A DNA stretch of 51,313 bases from JAZNUH01 sp045592225 (lineage in GTDB: Bacteria; Bacillota; Clostridia; UMGS1883; UMGS1540). Below, one piece after another: positions 24,750 to 33,831 of this stretch. Position 1 is the stretch's first letter; every line of letters begins with the position of its first letter. The notes beneath the pieces were generated by a model, which worked only from the letters and a program-made list of their open reading frames with translations, ran no database searches and was not told where the DNA came from. A program made the translations under genes and the position numbers. The stretch spans positions 1 through 51,313 of the forward strand of contig JAZNUH010000007.1 of NCBI GenBank assembly GCA_045592225.1, written 5' to 3'.

Positions 24750-26543
24750 TTATTCCTGCTCCTCTTGTGTCTTAACAATAGCTATACCAAGTTCGTCAAG
24801 CTGCTTCTGGTCAACATCACCGGGGGAAGCAACCATAAGCTCGGATGCGTTCTGCACTTTGGGGAAGGCAATTACGTCACGGATGGACGGGCAGCCGCAA
24901 AGAAGCATTGCCAGCCTGTCAAGACCGTATGCCATTCCGCCGTGGGGGGGAGTACCGTATTTGAAGGCTTCCATAAGGAATCCGAAACGTGACCATGCTT
25001 CTTCCTGACTCATACCGATAGCCTTGAACATTTTTTCCTGAAGCTCGCTGTTGTGAATTCTTATACTACCGCCACCTACTTCAACACCGTTTAATACGAT
25101 ATCGTAAGCCTTTGCAAGTACCTTTTCAGGTGCGGTTTCAAGAATATCCATATCCTCGTCACGGGGTGATGTGAAGGGATGATGCTTTGCTACATAGCGG
25201 TTTTCCTCCTCATCATATTCAAGAAGTGGGAAGTCTGTAACCCAAAGCAGGTTGAACTTTTCTTCATCAATCATATCAAGCTTTTTGGCAACATGAAGTC
25301 TTAAATTGCCAAGTGCATCATATACAACGTTATCCTTGTCGGCAACTATAAGCATAATATCGCCAACCTGAGCGTCAGCCTTTTTAAGGATTGCAGAAAT
25401 TTCTTCTTCACTGAAGAATTTTGCAATAGGACTTTTAAGCTCGTTTTCCAAAACGGAAATCCAGGCAAGACCCTTTGCTCTGTATGTTTTAACAAAATCG
25501 GTAAGTGCATCAAGTTCACGACGTGCAAACTTGTCAGCACCACCCTTTACGGTAATACAACGAACGCTGCCGCCATTTGCAACTGCATCGGCAAATACTT
25601 TAAAGCCGCAACCTGCAACAACCTTGGAGAGGTCGCAAAGCTCCATTTCAAAACGTGTATCAGGCTTGTCCGAACCGTAACGGTCCATAGCCTCGCTGTA
25701 GGGAAGGCGGGGAAGAGGTAATTCAATATCTATACCCTTTATTTCCTTAAATACCTTCTGGATGAATTTTTCGTTAACTTCTATAACATCATCAATGTCA
25801 ACAAAGGACATTTCAAGGTCAATCTGTGTAAATTCAGGCTGTCTGTCAGCACGAAGGTCCTCGTCGCGGAAGCATTTTGCTATCTGGAAGTATCTGTCAA
25901 AGCCGGAGAGCATAAGTGTCTGCTTATAAAGCTGAGGGGACTGGGGAAGAGCATAAAAGCTTCCGTTGTGCACACGGCTGGGAACAAGATAGTCACGCGC
26001 ACCCTCGGGTGTGCTCTTTGTAAGCATAGGAGTTTCGATTTCCAAAAATCCGTTCTGGTCATAATAGTCACGTGCAAGCTTTGCTATGCGGTGACGTGTA
26101 ATAAGATTCTGCTGAAGAGAAGGACGGCGAAGATCAAGATATCTGTACTTTAAGCGGATTTCTTCGCGTACATTAATGTCATCTGTAACCATAAAGGGAG
26201 GAGTTTCAGACTTGGAAAGAATGCGAAGCTCTGTAAGAGCAATTTCAAGTTCGCCTGTCTTTACCTTGTTGTTTATAGCTTCAGGCGCTCTTTTTACAAC
26301 CCTACCTACAGCGGCAACAACATATTCCTGACGGAGCTTTTCAGCCTCTTCGTATATTGCCTTGTTTTCTTCGTTTACAACAATCTGTACAACGCCGCTT
26401 CTGTCACGGATGTAAGCAAATATAACTCCGCCCAGGTTACGTACGCGCTGTACCCAGCCCATAATGGTAACCTGAGTATCAATATCCTTCATTGAAATTT
26501 CTTCACACATGTGAGTTCTCTTAAGTCCTTTTAAGCTTGCCAT
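24750..26543 (-). CDS. aspS: Aspartyl-tRNA synthetase
   Basis: 597 residues, bacterial type, with an N-terminal OB fold (THMCEEI, GWVQRVRNLGGVIFAYIRDR), class II motif 2 (RCFRDEDLRADRQPEFTQID) and motif 3 (GMAYGLDRLAMLL), plus the bacterial GAD insertion between them. ATG 26543 is used, with GAGGAC upstream inside the hisS end; the in-frame Met at 26558 would overlap hisS. It starts 1 nt past the hisS stop. No T-box leader is seen. Confidence 0.96.
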   Translation of the reverse strand: MASLKGLKRTHMCEEISMKDIDTQVTIMGWVQRVRNLGGVIFAYIRDRSGVVQIVVNEENKAIYEEAEKLRQEYVVAAVGRVVKRAPEAINNKVKTGELEIALTELRILSKSETPPFMVTDDINVREEIRLKYRYLDLRRPSLQQNLITRHRIAKLARDYYDQNGFLEIETPMLTKSTPEGARDYLVPSRVHNGSFYALPQSPQLYKQTLMLSGFDRYFQIAKCFRDEDLRADRQPEFTQIDLEMSFVDIDDVIEVNEKFIQKVFKEIKGIDIELPLPRLPYSEAMDRYGSDKPDTRFEMELCDLSKVVAGCGFKVFADAVANGGSVRCITVKGGADKFARRELDALTDFVKTYRAKGLAWISVLENELKSPIAKFFSEEEISAILKKADAQVGDIMLIVADKDNVVYDALGNLRLHVAKKLDMIDEEKFNLLWVTDFPLLEYDEEENRYVAKHHPFTSPRDEDMDILETAPEKVLAKAYDIVLNGVEVGGGSIRIHNSELQEKMFKAIGMSQEEAWSRFGFLMEAFKYGTPPHGGMAYGLDRLAMLLCGCPSIRDVIAFPKVQNASELMVASPGDVDQKQLDELGIAIVKTQEEQE

Positions 26544-26544
26544 T

Positions 26545-27813
26545 TTATTTGTCCTCATTTCCTGTTAATATATTTTTTATTTCTTCAATATTGTTTATGT
26601 TTACAGGTGTCTGCACCTTGTCGCTCATATTTTTAAGCTGTGCATTGCCGGAGTTTACTTCGTCCTCGCCAAGCACTACTACATAACGTGCATTCATTCT
26701 GTCGGCGTTTTTCATCTGTGCTTTAAGTGAGCGGGAAAGATGGTCGCACTCTGCATATATACCGGCTTTCCTTAACTTATAAGCAAGGTTCAGCGCCGCT
26801 TCAGTCTGTCCTATTGATGCAACATATATATCGGGCGGAGCCGCCTGTGCAGCCTGTGTACCCTGTGCGTCAAGAACAAGAAGTAAACGTTCAAGACCTG
26901 TTGCAAAACCCATACCGGGGGTGGAGGGGCCACCTAAAATTTCCATAAGTCCGTCGTAACGTCCGCCACCGCAAACAGTACCCTGTGCACCAATCTGTGT
27001 GGAAACAAATTCAAATACTGTTCTTGTGTAATAGTCAAGACCGCGGACAATGGAGGGGTCAACCTCATATTTTATTCCCATCTTATCAAGATAGCCTTTT
27101 ACAGCATCAAAATGGTCGGAGCATTCGTCACAAAGATAATCAAGAATAGAGGGAGCACCTGCGGCAACTTCTTTACATATGGGTGACTTACAGTCAATTA
27201 TTCTCATAGGATTTTGTGTAAGTCTGCGGTTGCAGGTTTCGCAAAGTGTTTCCTTGTGTGCTGTGAGGTATTCTGTCAGCGCTTTGTTATATTCCTTGCG
27301 GCAGGCGGGACAACCAATACTGTTAATGTTGAGAGAAAGTCCTGTAATGCCAATGTTTTCGAAGATAGTGTTTGCAAGGGCGATTATTTCTGCATCAACA
27401 CTGGGCTCGGCACTGCCAAAAATTTCAACACCAAACTGGTGGAATTCACGCAGTCTGCCTGCCTGAGGCTTTTCGTATCTGTAACATGCTATGTCATAGA
27501 AAAGCTTTGTGGGCTGGGGCTGTGCATAAAGCGAATGTTCAATATATGCACGTGCGGCAGAAGCTGTGCCTTCGGGACGCAATGTAATAGAACGTTCCGC
27601 CTTGTCAAGGAATGTGTACATTTCCTTTTGCACAACATCTGTTGTATCGCCCATGCCGTGTTCAAACAGTTCTGTGTGTTCGAACACAGGAGTGCGTATT
27701 TCTGAAAAGCCGAATGTCCGGGCAGTTTCAGCAGCTATACTTTGTATTCTTTTCCAGGCGGGGACAGCCTCGGGCAAAATGTCCGCCGTGCCTCTGGGAG
27801 CTTTAATATTCAT
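26545..27813 (-). CDS. hisS: Histidyl-tRNA synthetase
   Basis: 422 residues from ATG 27813 (MNIKAPRGTADILP; ribosome site AAAGGA). Class II motifs are visible: SITLRPEGTASAARAY, YDIACYRYEKPQAGRLREFH and the histidine-specific VRGLDYYTRTVFEF, then GMGFATGLERLLL. The C-terminal anticodon domain begins near DIYVASIG. It heads the hisS-aspS-ABC operon under a consensus promoter, with no T-box or other leader structure that I can see. Confidence 0.96.
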   Translation of the reverse strand: MNIKAPRGTADILPEAVPAWKRIQSIAAETARTFGFSEIRTPVFEHTELFEHGMGDTTDVVQKEMYTFLDKAERSITLRPEGTASAARAYIEHSLYAQPQPTKLFYDIACYRYEKPQAGRLREFHQFGVEIFGSAEPSVDAEIIALANTIFENIGITGLSLNINSIGCPACRKEYNKALTEYLTAHKETLCETCNRRLTQNPMRIIDCKSPICKEVAAGAPSILDYLCDECSDHFDAVKGYLDKMGIKYEVDPSIVRGLDYYTRTVFEFVSTQIGAQGTVCGGGRYDGLMEILGGPSTPGMGFATGLERLLLVLDAQGTQAAQAAPPDIYVASIGQTEAALNLAYKLRKAGIYAECDHLSRSLKAQMKNADRMNARYVVVLGEDEVNSGNAQLKNMSDKVQTPVNINNIEEIKNILTGNEDK

Positions 27814-27854
27814 TTCGTTTTTCCTTTCAAAAGTCAAATTTCGTCTTTCATATC

Positions 27855-27883
27855 ATTTTATACAAAGTATGCCCGAATGTCAA
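27855..27883 (-). promoter_or_regulatory. Promoter of the hisS-aspS operon
   Basis: Minus strand TTGACA (27883-27878), a 17-nt spacer, TAAAAT (27860-27855). Confidence 0.8.
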
Positions 27884-27952
27884 GATTTTTTACCTTATAA
27901 ACCTCTTTTTTGCTATAAATAATATATAAGAAGAAAAAACCGACAAAAGGCA

Positions 27953-27995
27953 TTGACATTCCGGTATATGTTTTGGTATAATACTATGGTATAAT
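27953..27995 (+). promoter_or_regulatory. Promoter of nifJ with tandem -10 boxes and GGTATA repeats
   Basis: TTGACA (27953-27958) and TATAAT (27977-27982) are 18 nt apart; a second TATAAT lies at 27990-27995. GGTATA occurs three times (27963, 27975, 27988) at 12-13 nt steps, overlapping both -10 boxes. Confidence 0.75.
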
Positions 27996-28037
27996 TTTAT
28001 ATAGTGGCAAATTAATATAAAACAGGAGGTAACACAC

Positions 28038-31000
28038 ATGGCAAGAAAAATGAAAACCATGGACGGTAACAACGCCGCCGCATGGGCGTCCTATGCTTTT
28101 ACTGATGTTGCGGCTATCTACCCGATAACACCCTCTTCAGTTATGGCAGAGGTTACAGACGAATGGGCAGTTGACAAGAAAGAAAATATTTTTGGTCAGC
28201 CCGTAAAGGTTGTGGAAATGCAGTCCGAAGCCGGTGCAGCAGGTGCTGTTCACGGTTCACTGGCAGCTGGTGCTCTTACAACCACATATACAGCTTCACA
28301 GGGTCTGCTTCTTATGATTCCCAATATGTATAAAATGGCGGGTGAACTGCTTCCCTCGGTTATACACGTAAGTGCACGTTGTGTAGCATCACACGCTCTT
28401 AACATTTTTGGCGATCATTCCGACGTTATGGCATGTCGTCAGACAGGTTATGCAATGCTCTGCTCCAACAGCCCTCAGGAAGTTATGGATTTAGGTGCAG
28501 TTGCACATCTGGCAGCTATTAAGGGCAAGGTTCCCTTCCTTCATTTCTTTGACGGCTTCAGAACATCTCACGAAATCGATAAAATCGAAACATGGGATTA
28601 TGCTGATCTTAAAGAAATGGTTGATATGGATGCAGTTCGCGAATTCCGTAACAACGCACTCAATCCCGAACGTCCCGTTCTCCGCGGCAGCGCGCAGAAC
28701 CCTGACATCTTCTTCCAGAACAGAGAAGCATGTAACACATACTACAATAATGTTCCTGCAATTGTTGAGGAATATATGAACAAGGTTAACGCTAAGATCG
28801 GCACAAACTACGGTCTTGTTAATTACTACGGCGCTCCCGATGCTGAAAAGATTATCGTTGCAATGGGTTCCGTTTGTGAAACTATTGAAGAAACAATTGA
28901 TTACCTTACAGCTAAAGGTGAAAAGGTTGGTCTTATCAAGGTTCACCTTTACAGACCTTTCCCCAAGGACGCATTCCTCAAGGCTGTTCCTGCAACATGT
29001 AAGAAGATTGCAGTTTTAGACAGAACAAAAGAACCCGGTTCCCTTGGCGAACCTCTTTATCTTGATGTTTGCGCTTGCTACACAGGTAACGCATCTGCAC
29101 CCATGATCATTGGTGGTAGATACGGTCTTGGTTCCAAAGACACAATTCCTGCTGATATCATTGCAACATACAGAAATCTTGATGCGGCTGCACCTGTTCA
29201 GGGCTTCACACTCTCCATCGAAGATGACGTTACAAATCTTTCACTTGCAAGAGTAGAAAATCCCGACACATCTGCAGAAGGCAACACAGCTTGTAAGTTC
29301 TGGGGTCTTGGTTCCGACGGTACAGTTGGTGCTAACAAGAACTCCATTAAGATTATAGGTGACCATACAGACCTTTTTGCACAGGCATATTTCGCATATG
29401 ACTCCAAAAAGTCCGGTGGTATCACAGTTTCTCACTTAAGATTTGGTAAGAAACCTATTAAATCAACATACCTCATCAATAAGGCTAACTTCGTAGCATG
29501 TCATAACCCCTCCTATGTGGACAAGTATGACATGGTTCAGGACCTTGTTCCCGGCGGTAAGTTCCTCTTGAACTGCGCATGGGATGAAAAGGAACTGGGC
29601 GAAAGACTGCCTGCAAAGATGAAGAGATACATTGCAGAAAACAACATTTCCCTCTACACTATCGATGCTATCGGTATTGCAAAGGAACTGGGTCTCGGCA
29701 ACAAGACCTCCATCGTTTTACAGTCTGCATTCTTCAAGCTTGCAAACGTTATTCCCTTTGAAGATGCTGTTGAATATATGAGAGCAGCAGTTGTTAAATC
29801 CTTCGGCGCAAAGGGTGAAAAGATAGTTAACATGAACCATGCAGCTATCGTTGAAGGTGAAAAGAATATTAAGGAAGTTTCTGTTCCTGCTGACTGGGCA
29901 AATGCACAGGATGTTGCAGAAGTTGAAAAGGATCTTCCTCCTTATATCAAAAACGTACTCATTCCCTGCAACAAGCAGGAGGGTGATAAGATTGCCGTTT
30001 CCACATTTATGGATATGGTTGACGGTCATCTGCCTCAGGGTGCAGCTGCATACGAAAAGAGAGGTATTGCAGTAGATGTTCCTGAATGGATTCCCGAAAA
30101 TTGTATTCAGTGTAACCAGTGTGCAATGGTTTGTCCTCACGCTGTAATCCGTCCCTTCGCTTTAAATGCTGAAGAAGTTGCTGCAGCTCCTGCATCACTC
30201 AAGGCTAAGAAGATGAACGGTAAGGGCATGGAAAACTATCAGTTCACAATGGCTGTTTCACCTCTTGATTGTAGCGGTTGCGGCAACTGTGCAAAGGTTT
30301 GTCCTGCTAAGGAAAAAGCCCTTGTTATGAAGCCCATCGATACACAGAGAGAGCAGCAGGCAGCATTCGACTACGCTGTTAAGACTTCTGTTAAGGAAGA
30401 TGTTCTGGCAGGTGCTACAACTGTTAAAAACGTACAGTTCCACCAGCCCCTCCTTGAATTCTCCGGCGCATGTGCAGGTTGTGGTGAAACACCTTATGCA
30501 AAACTCGTTACACAGATTTGCGGTGACAGAGCATACATCTCCAATGCAACAGGTTGTTCTTCAATCTGGGGCGGAAGTGCTCCCTCAACACCTTACACAA
30601 CAAACTACAAGGGACATGGTCCTGCATGGGCTAACTCTCTGTTTGAAGATAATGCTGAACACGGTCTGGGTATGGCTGTTGCAGCAAAACAGATAAGAGA
30701 AAGACTTGCAAATCAGGTTGCAGCACTTCCCTGTGAAGGCGTTAAAGCAGCGGCTGCAAAATGGATGGACAGCTACAATGATGGTGCGGCTAACCAGAAG
30801 GATACAGAAGAACTTATCGCTGCTCTTGAAGCTTGCGGTTCTGACGAAGCTAAAGAAATTCTTAACTTCAAAGAATACCTCTCCAAGAAGGCTGTTTGGA
30901 TCTTCGGCGGTGACGGTTGGGCATACGATATCGGTTTTGGCGGTCTTGACCATGTTCTCGCATCCGGTGAAGATGTAAACATTATGGTATTTGATACAGA

Positions 31001-31541
31001 AGTTTACTCCAACACAGGCGGACAGGCTTCCAAGTCCACACCTACAGGTGCTGTTGCTCAGTTTGCAGCAGGCGGTAAGCCCATCAAGAAAAAGAACCTT
31101 GCAGAAATCGCAATGTCCTACGGTTATGTATACGTAGCACAGGTTGCTATGGGTTATGATATGGCACAGACAGTTAAGGCTATTAAAGAAGCTGAAAGCT
31201 ACAACGGTCCTTCCATCATAATTGGTTATGCTCCCTGTATCAACCACGGTATCAAGGGCGGTATGACAGATACACAGAGAGTTATTAAGAATGCAGTTCT
31301 GGCAGGTTACTGGCATACATTCAGATTTGACCCCAGAAACGTTGAAGCAGGTAAGAACCCCTTCACAATGGATTCCAAGGCTCCCGATGCATCCTACAGA
31401 GACTTTATAATGAACGAAGTTCGTTACAGCTCACTTGCTCGTAAATTCCCCGATAAGGCTGAAGAACTGTTCACAGTTGCTGAACAGCAGGCTAAGGAGA
31501 AGTATGAACATTGGATGAAATACAGTAAACTGTTTGAATAA
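28038..31541 (+). CDS. nifJ: Pyruvate:ferredoxin (flavodoxin) oxidoreductase, single-chain
   Basis: 1167 residues. Converts pyruvate and CoA to acetyl-CoA, CO2 and reduced ferredoxin. The N-terminal domain reads MKTMDGNNAAAWASYAFTDV, AIYPITPSS; the two ferredoxin-like clusters are CIQCNQCAMVCPHAVIRPF (about residue 690) and CSGCGNCAKVCPAKEKALVM (about 745). The TPP domain starts ACAGCGETPYAKL and contains GCSSIWGGSAPSTPY and 'FGGDGWAYDIGFGGLDHV'. Ribosome site CAGGAGGT. Codon choice is strongly biased, as in groEL, which suggests high expression. Reduced ferredoxin made here can feed the Rnf complex encoded downstream. Confidence 0.97.
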   Translation: MARKMKTMDGNNAAAWASYAFTDVAAIYPITPSSVMAEVTDEWAVDKKENIFGQPVKVVEMQSEAGAAGAVHGSLAAGALTTTYTASQGLLLMIPNMYKMAGELLPSVIHVSARCVASHALNIFGDHSDVMACRQTGYAMLCSNSPQEVMDLGAVAHLAAIKGKVPFLHFFDGFRTSHEIDKIETWDYADLKEMVDMDAVREFRNNALNPERPVLRGSAQNPDIFFQNREACNTYYNNVPAIVEEYMNKVNAKIGTNYGLVNYYGAPDAEKIIVAMGSVCETIEETIDYLTAKGEKVGLIKVHLYRPFPKDAFLKAVPATCKKIAVLDRTKEPGSLGEPLYLDVCACYTGNASAPMIIGGRYGLGSKDTIPADIIATYRNLDAAAPVQGFTLSIEDDVTNLSLARVENPDTSAEGNTACKFWGLGSDGTVGANKNSIKIIGDHTDLFAQAYFAYDSKKSGGITVSHLRFGKKPIKSTYLINKANFVACHNPSYVDKYDMVQDLVPGGKFLLNCAWDEKELGERLPAKMKRYIAENNISLYTIDAIGIAKELGLGNKTSIVLQSAFFKLANVIPFEDAVEYMRAAVVKSFGAKGEKIVNMNHAAIVEGEKNIKEVSVPADWANAQDVAEVEKDLPPYIKNVLIPCNKQEGDKIAVSTFMDMVDGHLPQGAAAYEKRGIAVDVPEWIPENCIQCNQCAMVCPHAVIRPFALNAEEVAAAPASLKAKKMNGKGMENYQFTMAVSPLDCSGCGNCAKVCPAKEKALVMKPIDTQREQQAAFDYAVKTSVKEDVLAGATTVKNVQFHQPLLEFSGACAGCGETPYAKLVTQICGDRAYISNATGCSSIWGGSAPSTPYTTNYKGHGPAWANSLFEDNAEHGLGMAVAAKQIRERLANQVAALPCEGVKAAAAKWMDSYNDGAANQKDTEELIAALEACGSDEAKEILNFKEYLSKKAVWIFGGDGWAYDIGFGGLDHVLASGEDVNIMVFDTEVYSNTGGQASKSTPTGAVAQFAAGGKPIKKKNLAEIAMSYGYVYVAQVAMGYDMAQTVKAIKEAESYNGPSIIIGYAPCINHGIKGGMTDTQRVIKNAVLAGYWHTFRFDPRNVEAGKNPFTMDSKAPDASYRDFIMNEVRYSSLARKFPDKAEELFTVAEQQAKEKYEHWMKYSKLFE

Positions 31542-31552
31542 TCAGTAACTAA

Positions 31553-31584
31553 AAAGGCGCACACTCAGAAGAGTGTGCGCCTTT
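31553..31584 (+). terminator. Terminator after nifJ
   Basis: AAAGGCGCACACTC (31553-31566), loop AGAA, GAGTGTGCGCCTTT (31571-31584): a perfect 14-bp stem; the 3' arm ends in TTT. Confidence 0.85.
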
Positions 31585-31596
31585 AAAATGCTTCAA

Positions 31597-31740
31597 TTAA
31601 AGAGTATGGCAACGAGCAAGAACCTGTTCGGCTTCCTGTCTGTCGCTTACAGCCATTTTATAATTTATTCCGGTTCTGTATTTTTTAAAGTCAAGAGAAT
31701 CGAAATCCTTTTTTGTAAAAGTATTTACTTTGAAGTGGAT
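31597..31740 (-). pseudogene. Possible C-terminal remnant of a lost gene
   Basis: Between nifJ and the YolD-like gene a minus-strand frame stays open for 47 codons up to a TAA at 31741-31743, but the only ATG (31656) would leave 19 residues and has no ribosome site. The peptide looks protein-like (LDFKKYRTGINYKMAVSDRQ, then EAEQVLARCHTL and stop). It lies tail-to-tail with nifJ, so the nifJ hairpin could once have served both genes. It could equally be chance; I recognise no family. The remainder of the 31542-31848 gap holds the nifJ terminator and the promoter of the next gene. Confidence 0.3.
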
Positions 31741-31752
31741 TTATGTTATAAA
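31724..31752 (+). promoter_or_regulatory. Promoter of the YolD-like gene
   Basis: TTTACT (31724-31729), a 17-nt spacer, TATAAA (31747-31752) with an extended TG at 31744-31745. Confidence 0.65.
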
Positions 31753-31848
31753 AATTATAGTACAATCAGGGCTTTATTTCAATGTTTCGTAGTAAACCGC
31801 ATAATAATATGCAAAATAAAACAAAAAAGTACAAAAATGGAGTAAAAT

Positions 31849-32253
31849 ATGAGTAAATTTCCCTACGAGGATATAATTAATTTATCCCGACCAAAATCAA
31901 ACAGAGAAAAAATGTCCATGTCAGACCGTGCGGCACAGTTTTCACCGTTTGCCGCAGTTGTCGGACACGATGCTGCTGTAGAAGAAACTGCACGTGTAAC
32001 CGACAGAAAAATTGAGCTGGATGAGTATGCAAAGGAATCGGTAAATGCTAAACTGCAAAGCATTTTTGAGCGTATAAGCGACAAACCTGAGGCAACAATA
32101 ACCTATTTTGTGCCTGATATAAAAAAAGCCGGAGGAAGCTACCAGACAGTTACACGGCGCATTAAAAAGATTAACGAAATCAAGCGAGTGCTTGTACTTG
32201 AAGATAATGAAGATATACCTATTGATGATATTTTTGAAATAGAGATAATATAA
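31849..32253 (+). CDS. YolD-like family protein
   Basis: 134 residues. The core MSMSDRAAQFSPFAAVVGHD, AAVEETARVTDRKIELDEY is the conserved block of clostridial YolD-like proteins. YolD is often encoded beside Y-family DNA polymerase (UvrX/DinB-type) genes and is thought to assist translesion synthesis or SOS functions; no polymerase gene is near here and no LexA box is seen at its promoter. Ribosome site GGAG. Single-gene unit. Confidence 0.75.
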   Translation: MSKFPYEDIINLSRPKSNREKMSMSDRAAQFSPFAAVVGHDAAVEETARVTDRKIELDEYAKESVNAKLQSIFERISDKPEATITYFVPDIKKAGGSYQTVTRRIKKINEIKRVLVLEDNEDIPIDDIFEIEII

Positions 32254-32281
32254 AAACGGATGCAACCAGCATCCGTTTTTT
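32252..32281. terminator. Bidirectional terminator between the YolD-like and CPBP genes
   Basis: AAAAACGGATGC (32252-32263), loop AACCA, GCATCCGTTTTT (32269-32280). It has T-runs on both strands and sits between convergent genes. Confidence 0.88.
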
Positions 32282-32282
32282 A

Positions 32283-33014
32283 TTACGCTTTTCTTCGTCC
32301 GCCTTTTATGATGTATAAGCCCGACCATAACAGCAGTAAGGCTATAACTGCAAAAACAATGTCGCTGTAAGGGAATGAAATGTTAAATCTGTATATAAGT
32401 GCATTAGCTGTATTAAATAAAATATGAATTGCTATGGGCATATAAATGTTCCCTGAACGCCTGTAGGAAATTCCAAGGCAAAGACCGACTATAAATGTGT
32501 AAATACCCTGAATAATATTCCCGTGTACAACAGCGAAAAGCAAAGCCTGAATTATATTAGCAATGTGAAAAGGCATAACAGGTGTCATTTCGCCTAAAAT
32601 TATTCCGCGGAACATTATTTCTTCAAAGGCAGGAGCAATTATACAAACGGTTACAAGTGCCAGAGTAAAGCTACCGTCAAATATTCCCGAAACGGCATCA
32701 CGGTAGCTTTGTGCATACTGTGAAAGCAGTTGAGTGTGGGTAACAGCAAAAGCGGCAAGCCATAAACCGGTGGTAACTAAAAACACAGCGGCAATATTAA
32801 CGGGATGAAAATGATTTATGTAAAATCCTTTGCCTATATTAAGGTTTTGTTTATCCGTAATAAGAAAAATCCACAGTATAATCAGCGCATAAACAACAAT
32901 AGGGTAGAGGTCAGAGCTTACCCACGTCCATGTGCTGTCAGGCACAAAGTGGTGTGCATTATAAAATATAAGCAGATAAACAAAAACAAAAGCAAGACTT
33001 CTTAAAACTCTCAT
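32283..33014 (-). CDS. CPBP-family intramembrane metalloprotease
   Basis: 243 residues, about seven to eight membrane helices. The CPBP (CAAX/Abi) active site is intact: EEIMFR (E131, E132, R136), FAVVHGN and a final HILFN. Members cut prenylated or membrane peptides, protect against bacteriocins or assist anchoring of surface proteins; the specific job is unknown. Ribosome site AGGAG. It begins 10 nt after rnfB with no terminator between, so it is likely the last gene of the Rnf transcript. Confidence 0.85.
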   Translation of the reverse strand: MRVLRSLAFVFVYLLIFYNAHHFVPDSTWTWVSSDLYPIVVYALIILWIFLITDKQNLNIGKGFYINHFHPVNIAAVFLVTTGLWLAAFAVTHTQLLSQYAQSYRDAVSGIFDGSFTLALVTVCIIAPAFEEIMFRGIILGEMTPVMPFHIANIIQALLFAVVHGNIIQGIYTFIVGLCLGISYRRSGNIYMPIAIHILFNTANALIYRFNISFPYSDIVFAVIALLLLWSGLYIIKGGRRKA

Positions 33015-33024
33015 ACTTTACTCC

Positions 33025-33816
33025 TTATGAAATCACAATACATTTCTGTGGACATTTTTCCGCACATTCGCCGCAGGAGGTACATTTCTTGTAATCTATA
33101 ACTGCAATACCGTCTGTAACGTGTATAGCATCATATTTACAGGTCTTTTCGCAAAGCTTACAGCTTATGCATCCTACCTGACAGTTCTTACGTACAATAG
33201 CACCCTTGTCCTTTGAAGAACACGCAACTGCAACGACAGCAGTGGCAGGTATAAGAGAAATGACGTTTCGGGGGCAAGCGGTCACGCAGGCACCACAACC
33301 GCCGCAAAGCTCGGGGTTAATTAATGCAACACCATTCTGTATGGAAATTGCATTGTTAACGCACTTTGATACACAAGAGCCAAAGCCAAGACAGGAGGTG
33401 GCACAACCTTTGTATCCGCCGCTTACAAGTGCTGCAGCATGACATTCTTTAATTCCTTTGTATTCAAATTTAATTCGTACATTGTCGCAGCTGCCCTGAC
33501 AGTGAACAAACGCCTTGCGAGGCTCGGCAGCTGTTGCTTCAACGCCCATTATCTGTGCAATTTTTGCACAGGCAGATGCCCCGCCGGGAGCACAAAGATT
33601 GACCTTGGCACCCTTTTCAACAATGGCGGAGGCGTAATCAGAGCAACCTGCAAAACCGCATCCGCCGCAGTTTGCACCGGGCAGAGCTTCGGTGATTTCA
33701 GGAATACGTTCATCCTTTTCTACTTTGAATATAATTGATGCTACAGCAAGACAGGCGCCAAGCACAAAGGCTATAACTGCCAGACTTACTGTAGGAAGAA
33801 TAATTGCTTCAAACAT
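33025..33816 (-). CDS. rnfB: Rnf complex subunit B (ferredoxin-like electron entry)
   Basis: 263 residues: an N-terminal helix, the 4Fe-4S domain GANCGGCGFAGCSDYA (about 48-63), and several ferredoxin-type clusters (CGGCGACVTACP, CISCKLCEKTC, CTSCGECAEKCP). RnfB takes electrons from reduced ferredoxin and passes them into the membrane part of the Na+/H+-pumping ferredoxin:NAD+ oxidoreductase. It is the last rnf gene of the operon, 15 nt after rnfA. Confidence 0.95.
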   Translation of the reverse strand: MFEAIILPTVSLAVIAFVLGACLAVASIIFKVEKDERIPEITEALPGANCGGCGFAGCSDYASAIVEKGAKVNLCAPGGASACAKIAQIMGVEATAAEPRKAFVHCQGSCDNVRIKFEYKGIKECHAAALVSGGYKGCATSCLGFGSCVSKCVNNAISIQNGVALINPELCGGCGACVTACPRNVISLIPATAVVAVACSSKDKGAIVRKNCQVGCISCKLCEKTCKYDAIHVTDGIAVIDYKKCTSCGECAEKCPQKCIVIS

Positions 33817-33831
33817 TTTTGTGTATCCTTT

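Noticed and set aside
26545..28037. T-box leader in front of hisS-aspS
   Set aside because: Only about 60 nt separate promoter and hisS start, with no specifier stem or antiterminator sequence.
30585..31316. 243-codon minus-strand frame inside nifJ
   Set aside because: A shadow of the codon bias of nifJ; cysteine-rich and without start signals.
31573..31845. 90-codon plus-strand frame after nifJ
   Set aside because: It starts inside the nifJ terminator hairpin and runs through the YolD-like promoter.
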